From: Sphingomonas sp. UBA978
Lineage (GTDB): Bacteria > Pseudomonadota > Alphaproteobacteria > Sphingomonadales > Sphingomonadaceae
DNA length: 64,000 nucleotides
NCBI RefSeq assembly: GCF_002292295.1
Contig: NZ_DBBS01000020.1
Span: forward strand, 56,806-120,805
Direction: 5' to 3'
Shown: positions 59,748-64,000 of the stretch, piece by piece
How positions within the stretch are numbered: position 1 is the first letter of the stretch
Layout: every line of letters begins with the position of its first letter
The notes under the pieces: generated by a model
Database searches by the model: none
Seen by the model: the letters and a program-made list of their open reading frames with translations, nothing else
Told to the model about the DNA's origin: nothing
Translations under genes and position numbers: made by a program

Positions 59748-60055
59748 GGGCGCACGCTCGCGCCCGCGGACTTCACCTGCGGACATATCGTCGGACGCGC
59801 TTCGGACCGCTGCGGCGACCCGAATGTCAGGCAGTTGTGGCGCGCCGGCAACGGTGTGACCGCAAGGCCTGTATTGCTATTGTTTTGGTATCATCTCTGT
59901 GACAGCATCCGGCGGCCTGCGTCGGGGGATGGGGCAAGACCGGAATGTCGGTATCGCGCCGCGCGTGTCGTGACGGGGCGAACCGACCGGAAAGACGGCA
60001 GATCATGCCACGCCGATCCCTCCGACGCTTCAGGCGGGCTGAGGGGAGTAAGAGA
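59748..60055. promoter_or_regulatory. Gap before receptor 4
   Basis: About 308 bases with no convincing gene. An AT-richer segment near 59865-59900 is the likeliest promoter location. GAGGGGAG at 60041-60048 is the receptor ribosome site. Confidence 0.4.
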
Positions 60056-63000
60056 ATGCTGTTCAGGGGATTGTTGACCACCAGTTGCAGCGTGGCGGCG
60101 TTGTTCGCCTTGCCTGCCGCCGCGCAGACGTCCGCAGCTGCGGACACCGATGCGCAGGCGCAGGACGCACCCGCCGTCGCCGGCGATCCGGTCGCCGCGG
60201 CGAGGCTGTCCGCCTCCGCCGATCGGGCCGGCGGTACCGAAGGTGGCGACATCGTCGTGACCGGCACGCGCATCGTGCGCCCCAACAACCGGTCGGCGGC
60301 GCCGATCGTCACCACGACCTCCGCCGACATCGCCGCGCAGGGCGCGACGACGATCGAGGAGGTGCTCAACCGGCTGCCGCAGGTGCAGGTCAATTCGGAG
60401 CAGAACTTCAGCGATTCCGAAGGGCGCCAGCGCATCAAGCTGCGCAGCCTGGGATATGAGCGGACGCTGACCCTGATCGACGGCCTGCGCGTCGGCCTCG
60501 CCAACACCGTCGACGTCGGCATCATCCCCAACGCGCTGGTCGACCGGATCGACGTGCTGACCGGCGGCGCGTCGTCGGTCTATGGCTCCGATGCGGTGTC
60601 GGGCGTCGTCAACTTCGTCCTCAAGAAGAATTTCGAGGGCATCCGTCTGGATGGCAATTACAGCCTGTACAACCACGACAACGGCCGGAGCGCGGTCACC
60701 GACGCCGCCACGCGCGCCGGTTTCAACGCCGCGAACGGCCTGACCAACGATGGCGGACGCAGCGAGATCAGCCTCGCCGCGGGCGTCAACCTGTTCGACA
60801 ATCGCGTCAATTTCACCAGCTTCATCAACTACCGGCATTCCGACCTGGTCCGGCTGGTCGACCGCTCGAATTCGGTGTGCGAGGTGGTGCAGCCCACCAA
60901 CCAGTCGCCCCTCGCATGTTCGCGCGCCAGCTATACCCCGGCAGGGACGATCATACCGCAAGCGGGGGCGCGGGCTGGCCAGGTCCTCGTCAACAACCCG
61001 GCCGGCAACGGCACCTTCATCCCGATCAACAGCGGGCCGGCGGGCACCTCCGCCAATCCGTATGACGACTTCGCCTATCAGCGGCCGTTCGACCGGGTCA
61101 ATGTCGGCGGCTTCCTCACCGCCGAGATCAGCGACGATATCGAGCTGTACAGCAACGCTCTGTTCTATCGGGACAAGTCGTACAATACGCTGCTCAACCG
61201 CGTCTATTCCTATACGGCATTCGGCAGCGACCCGTACCGGGTGAACTGCGACAATCCGTTCCTGTCGGCGTCGCAGGCGCAGACCCTGTGCGGCGCCAAT
61301 GCGGGACGGGCGGGTCAGTTCGCTCCGCTTGACGTCCGGTATCGCTTCGACGGCTTGCCGCTGGTGCAGCAGCGCTTCACCAACGAGGGCTATCGCATCG
61401 TGACCGGGCTGCGCGGGCGCGGGTTCAACGACGTCTGGTCCTACGATGTCGCGGGCATGATCTCGCGGGCGCGGCTCGACACGATCGACGTGCCGTTCGC
61501 GCAATATGACAACGTTAACCGCTCGCTGGATGTGGTCAACGTCAATGGCACGCCGACCTGCCGCTCGGTGGTCAACGGCACCGATCCGCGGTGCGTGCCA
61601 TTCAACGCGTTCACGCCCTTCAATCAGGACATCGCGCTGAACCGGTACCTCTACGGCTCGGCGTCGGGCGGGATCAGCACGCGCATTCCGCGCCTGCTCC
61701 AGTTCGTCGGCACGGTCAGCGGCGATCTCGGCAAGTACGGGATCGTCTCGCCCCTCGCGCAGCAGGGCGTCGCGATCGCGCTCGGCGCCGAATATCGCGA
61801 CGAGATGGAACGCACCGACGTCAACGACATCTACATCCAGAACAACGGCGGCCAGAACCAGCGGTTCACGCAGAACATTCTGGAGGCCAATGCCGAGCTG
61901 CAGGTGCCGTTGGTGGAGGACCACTCCTGGACCAAATTGCTGCAGGTCAACACCGGCTATCGCGTGTCCAAGTACAACCGCCTGAACGGCAAGTTCGATA
62001 CTTGGAAGGTCGAGGGGATCTGGTCCCCGATCGCGGACATCACGCTGCGCGGCTCGTACAACAAGTCGCAGGCGGCACCCGGCGTCGGAGCGGCGGCCGG
62101 CGCCGCCAACATCTTCTGGAACCAGGGCTTCTACGCCGATCCCTGCGCGCCGCAGATCAATTCGGCCAATCCGGGCGGCGCTCGCCTGGCACCGTCGGCG
62201 TCGCTCCAGCAATGCCGCAACACCGGTCTGCCGGACAATCTGTACGGCAGCGCATCGCTGATCTGTCCCGACGACCGGTGCACGGTGCGGGAGGGCGGGT
62301 TCAACCTCACGCCCGAAAGCGCCTATACCAAGACGTTCGGCGTCGTGCTGCGGCCGCGCTTCCTGCCGGGGCTGACGGTCTCGGTCGATCGCTACCTCAT
62401 CGATCTGCGCGACCAGCTCGAATTCCTCAATCCGAACGACTGGCTCAACGGCTGCCTCACCACCGGCAACGATTATTTCTGCCGCGGCATCATCCGCAAT
62501 CCGGGGACGGGCACGCTGTCCAGTTCGCCGGCGTCCAGCCCGGCGACCGGATGGGTCTCGCGCGGGTCAACCAACGGGTACAAATCGCAGTCGCATGGCT
62601 GGGATTTCCAGGGCCAGTATAATGTCGGGCTCGGTTCCGTCGGCAAGCTCGACGTCGGCTTCAACGGCACGCTGACGACGCGTGTCGGTTCGCAGGGGGC
62701 ACCGACCATCACGCCGCGCGACTGCACCGGCTATTTCGGCAACCAGTGCGGCGAGAGCCTGCCCCGCTGGGCGCATCAGATGCGCACGACCTGGATCCTG
62801 CCGGAGCGGTGGGCCAGCGTCTCGCTGAACTGGCGCCATCGCGCGGGCATGCCGCTCGACGTCTACGCGCCGGCCGACACGGGCATTCCCGCGCAGCCGG
62901 ACAGCGCCCGTCGCGATCAATATCCGGGCATCAAGGCCTATGACTGGTTCGATCTCGCCGTGACGTTCGACATCAACAAGCAGATGACGTTCCGGCTCGC

Positions 63001-63139
63001 CGCGAACAACATCTTCGATCGCGATCCCCCGATCGTCCCGGACAGCCGCGCCCGCATCGGGCTGCTGCGCGGCAACACGATCATGGGCTACGACCTCCTC
63101 GGTCGCCAGATCGTGGCGGGCGTGTCGCTCCGCATGTGA
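60056..63139 (+). CDS. TonB-dependent receptor, oligopeptide/carbohydrate type
   Basis: A 1027-aa outer-membrane receptor. ATG 60056 with GAGGGGAG upstream starts a signal peptide (LLTTSCSVAALFALPAAAQ). The TonB box is DIVVTGTRIVRPNN, the plug shows IEEVLNRLPQVQVNSEQNF, LTLIDGLRVGLAN, VDVLTGGASSVYGSDAVSGVVNF; the barrel contains several Cys pairs in extracellular-loop regions and ends VSLRM. The plug belongs to the iron-independent TonB group (as in TIGR-type 'N-terminal domain then peptide/plug' receptors of sphingomonads). Ligand unknown; it may be unrelated to the MCC operon upstream. Confidence 0.9.
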   Translation: MLFRGLLTTSCSVAALFALPAAAQTSAAADTDAQAQDAPAVAGDPVAAARLSASADRAGGTEGGDIVVTGTRIVRPNNRSAAPIVTTTSADIAAQGATTIEEVLNRLPQVQVNSEQNFSDSEGRQRIKLRSLGYERTLTLIDGLRVGLANTVDVGIIPNALVDRIDVLTGGASSVYGSDAVSGVVNFVLKKNFEGIRLDGNYSLYNHDNGRSAVTDAATRAGFNAANGLTNDGGRSEISLAAGVNLFDNRVNFTSFINYRHSDLVRLVDRSNSVCEVVQPTNQSPLACSRASYTPAGTIIPQAGARAGQVLVNNPAGNGTFIPINSGPAGTSANPYDDFAYQRPFDRVNVGGFLTAEISDDIELYSNALFYRDKSYNTLLNRVYSYTAFGSDPYRVNCDNPFLSASQAQTLCGANAGRAGQFAPLDVRYRFDGLPLVQQRFTNEGYRIVTGLRGRGFNDVWSYDVAGMISRARLDTIDVPFAQYDNVNRSLDVVNVNGTPTCRSVVNGTDPRCVPFNAFTPFNQDIALNRYLYGSASGGISTRIPRLLQFVGTVSGDLGKYGIVSPLAQQGVAIALGAEYRDEMERTDVNDIYIQNNGGQNQRFTQNILEANAELQVPLVEDHSWTKLLQVNTGYRVSKYNRLNGKFDTWKVEGIWSPIADITLRGSYNKSQAAPGVGAAAGAANIFWNQGFYADPCAPQINSANPGGARLAPSASLQQCRNTGLPDNLYGSASLICPDDRCTVREGGFNLTPESAYTKTFGVVLRPRFLPGLTVSVDRYLIDLRDQLEFLNPNDWLNGCLTTGNDYFCRGIIRNPGTGTLSSSPASSPATGWVSRGSTNGYKSQSHGWDFQGQYNVGLGSVGKLDVGFNGTLTTRVGSQGAPTITPRDCTGYFGNQCGESLPRWAHQMRTTWILPERWASVSLNWRHRAGMPLDVYAPADTGIPAQPDSARRDQYPGIKAYDWFDLAVTFDINKQMTFRLAANNIFDRDPPIVPDSRARIGLLRGNTIMGYDLLGRQIVAGVSLRM

Positions 63140-63145
63140 CGCATG

Positions 63146-63190
63146 GCAGGGTTGCTCCCCGGGATACCCGTCCTGGCGGAGCGACCCTGC
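63146..63190 (+). terminator. Intrinsic terminator after receptor 4
   Basis: GCAGGGTTGCTCC (63146-63158; first G included) pairs with GGAGCGACCCTGC (63178-63190) over about 13 bp with one G-U wobble, loop 19 nt, followed by pyrimidine-rich GCTTCTCTTCC. It lies just past the receptor stop. Confidence 0.75.
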
Positions 63191-63306
63191 GCTTCTCTTC
63201 CGATTTCCCGCTGCACCGACACGGCGTCGGTCGCGTCGGCGTGACAGCGGCGGAGGATCTCCCGCAAGGATGGCGTACGCCGCACGACGCCGCTAACGGC
63301 GACACC

Positions 63307-64000
63307 ATGTCGTCCGACCCGCTGCATATCCTCGTCGTCCTGCATGATTTCGCGCTCGGCGGTACGGAGCGGGTGGCGGTTCGCCTCGCCAGCGCCTGGG
63401 CGGAGGCGGGCGCGCATGTCACGATCTTTGCCGGATCGGATGCGGGGCCGTTGCGGTCGCTGGCGAATGCCGCGGTCGGGATTGCGGTGGCGCAGCCGCC
63501 GATACCGCGGCGGCGGGGCTCGCGCGCGCGGCTGGGGCGGGCGGCGCGCAGCTTTGCCGGGGGCGGCCGGTTCGATGCCGTCTTCGTGCCCGGCAATTAC
63601 CATTGGCCGGTCGCCGCGGCATTCGGCGGGTCGGGCATCGCGGTCGTCGCGCAGGTGAGCGCCGCGCTCGACAAGCCGCAGCGCGGGCGGCTGCGGCAAT
63701 GGGGATTCGACCGGCGAATGCGATGGCTGTTGCGCGATGTCGCCGCCGTCGCGACGCTGTCCGACGGTGCGCGGCGGCAGTCGGATCGCATCCTGCGCCG
63801 GCCGGTCGCGACGACGATCGCGCTGCCGGCGCTGGGCGATGCCGTTGCTCCGCCGGCGCCGGTCCCCGACGATGGCACGCCGATCGTCATGGCGGCGGGG
63901 CGCCTCGTGCCTGAGAAGGGCTTCGCCCGGCTGATCGCGGCCTTTGCCGCGCTGCCGGGACGCGATGCGCGGCTGGTGATCGTCGGCGACGGACCAGAGG
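63307..64000 (+). CDS. GT4-type glycosyltransferase, C-terminus cut by window edge
   Basis: From ATG 63307 the frame stays open to the window end (231 codons). It has the GT-B N-terminal pattern ILVVLHDFALGGTERVAVRLA, typical of glycosyltransferase family 4 that transfer sugars from nucleotide or lipid donors in surface polysaccharide or lipid synthesis, then FDAVFVPGNYHWPVAAAF, and the start of the C-domain VMAAGRLVPEKGFARLIAAFA. The catalytic E-x7-E region lies beyond the window. It is 167 bases after receptor 4 and separated from it by a terminator, so it is probably a new transcription unit. Confidence 0.83.
   Translation, partial: MSSDPLHILVVLHDFALGGTERVAVRLASAWAEAGAHVTIFAGSDAGPLRSLANAAVGIAVAQPPIPRRRGSRARLGRAARSFAGGGRFDAVFVPGNYHWPVAAAFGGSGIAVVAQVSAALDKPQRGRLRQWGFDRRMRWLLRDVAAVATLSDGARRQSDRILRRPVATTIALPALGDAVAPPAPVPDDGTPIVMAAGRLVPEKGFARLIAAFAALPGRDARLVIVGDGPE

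Noticed and set aside
59891..62212. 773-codon open frame antisense to receptor 4
   Set aside because: Composition and lack of motifs mark it as a shadow frame of the receptor.
1..64000. Insertion sequences, prophage, CRISPR arrays, tRNA or rRNA genes
   Set aside because: No transposase, integrase, terminal inverted repeats, spaced direct-repeat array, or recognisable tRNA/rRNA sequence was found by reading both strands, although short or divergent RNAs could be missed.

Overview
The window is high-GC chromosomal DNA from a Gram-negative alphaproteobacterium, most likely Sphingomonas or a close sphingomonad/caulobacter relative. The evidence is four large TonB-dependent receptors, the pairing of flavin 'tryptophan halogenases' with a cupin-like protein beside a receptor (a habit of Sphingomonadales, Caulobacterales and Xanthomonadales), many periplasmic glycoside hydrolases with Ala-rich signal peptides, and operons tied together by 4-bp ATGA/GTGA overlaps. 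I see no rRNA, tRNA, CRISPR, transposase or phage gene.

Region 1 (about 1-26.2 kb) is a plant-polysaccharide utilization locus. A divergent promoter serves two flavin halogenase-like genes (leftward) and a 1112-aa receptor followed by a cupin-like gene (rightward). Next comes a six-gene leftward operon: GH2, GH97, SGNH hydrolase, type-B carboxylesterase, ROK regulator, GH9. A rightward GH3, a leftward GH35-GH31 pair and a rightward polysaccharide deacetylase complete it. GH9 + PA14-containing GH31 + GH35 + GH3 + esterases fit xyloglucan or a related branched, acetylated beta-glucan: endo-cleavage outside, import by the receptor, side-chain and backbone trimming in the periplasm.

Region 2 (about 26.4-39.2 kb) is an organosulfur (sulfonate) scavenging island: a receptor, a deleted flavoprotein remnant, a leftward ssu-type operon (ABC ATPase, cysteine-dioxygenase-like protein, triple rhodanese, SsuD-like monooxygenase, SsuA-like lipoprotein), a LysR regulator, then TauD-like dioxygenase, a second SsuA-like protein and a permease. 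One ATPase and one permease appear to serve two binding proteins. An atypical short-chain dehydrogenase without the catalytic Tyr/Lys follows.

Region 3 (about 39.4-53.6 kb) is the least understood. It holds a receptor, a HupE/UreJ-PpiC-dihaem cytochrome c operon, two DUF6644-type membrane proteins, an unannotated 46-aa Cys-rich peptide, and two tandem copies of a secreted-protein pair (an uncharacterised ~280-aa protein plus a DUF6152 protein). A redoxin, a nitroreductase and two NtaA/SnaA/DszA-type flavin monooxygenases follow; these last genes suggest oxidative attack on an organosulfur or xenobiotic compound. This is where I would look first for undescribed biology.

Region 4 (about 53.7-64 kb) has a LysR gene divergent from an isovaleryl-CoA dehydrogenase - carboxyltransferase - biotin carboxylase - MaoC operon (leucine/branched acyl-CoA breakdown), then a fourth receptor ending in a strong terminator and the start of a GT4 glycosyltransferase cut by the window end.
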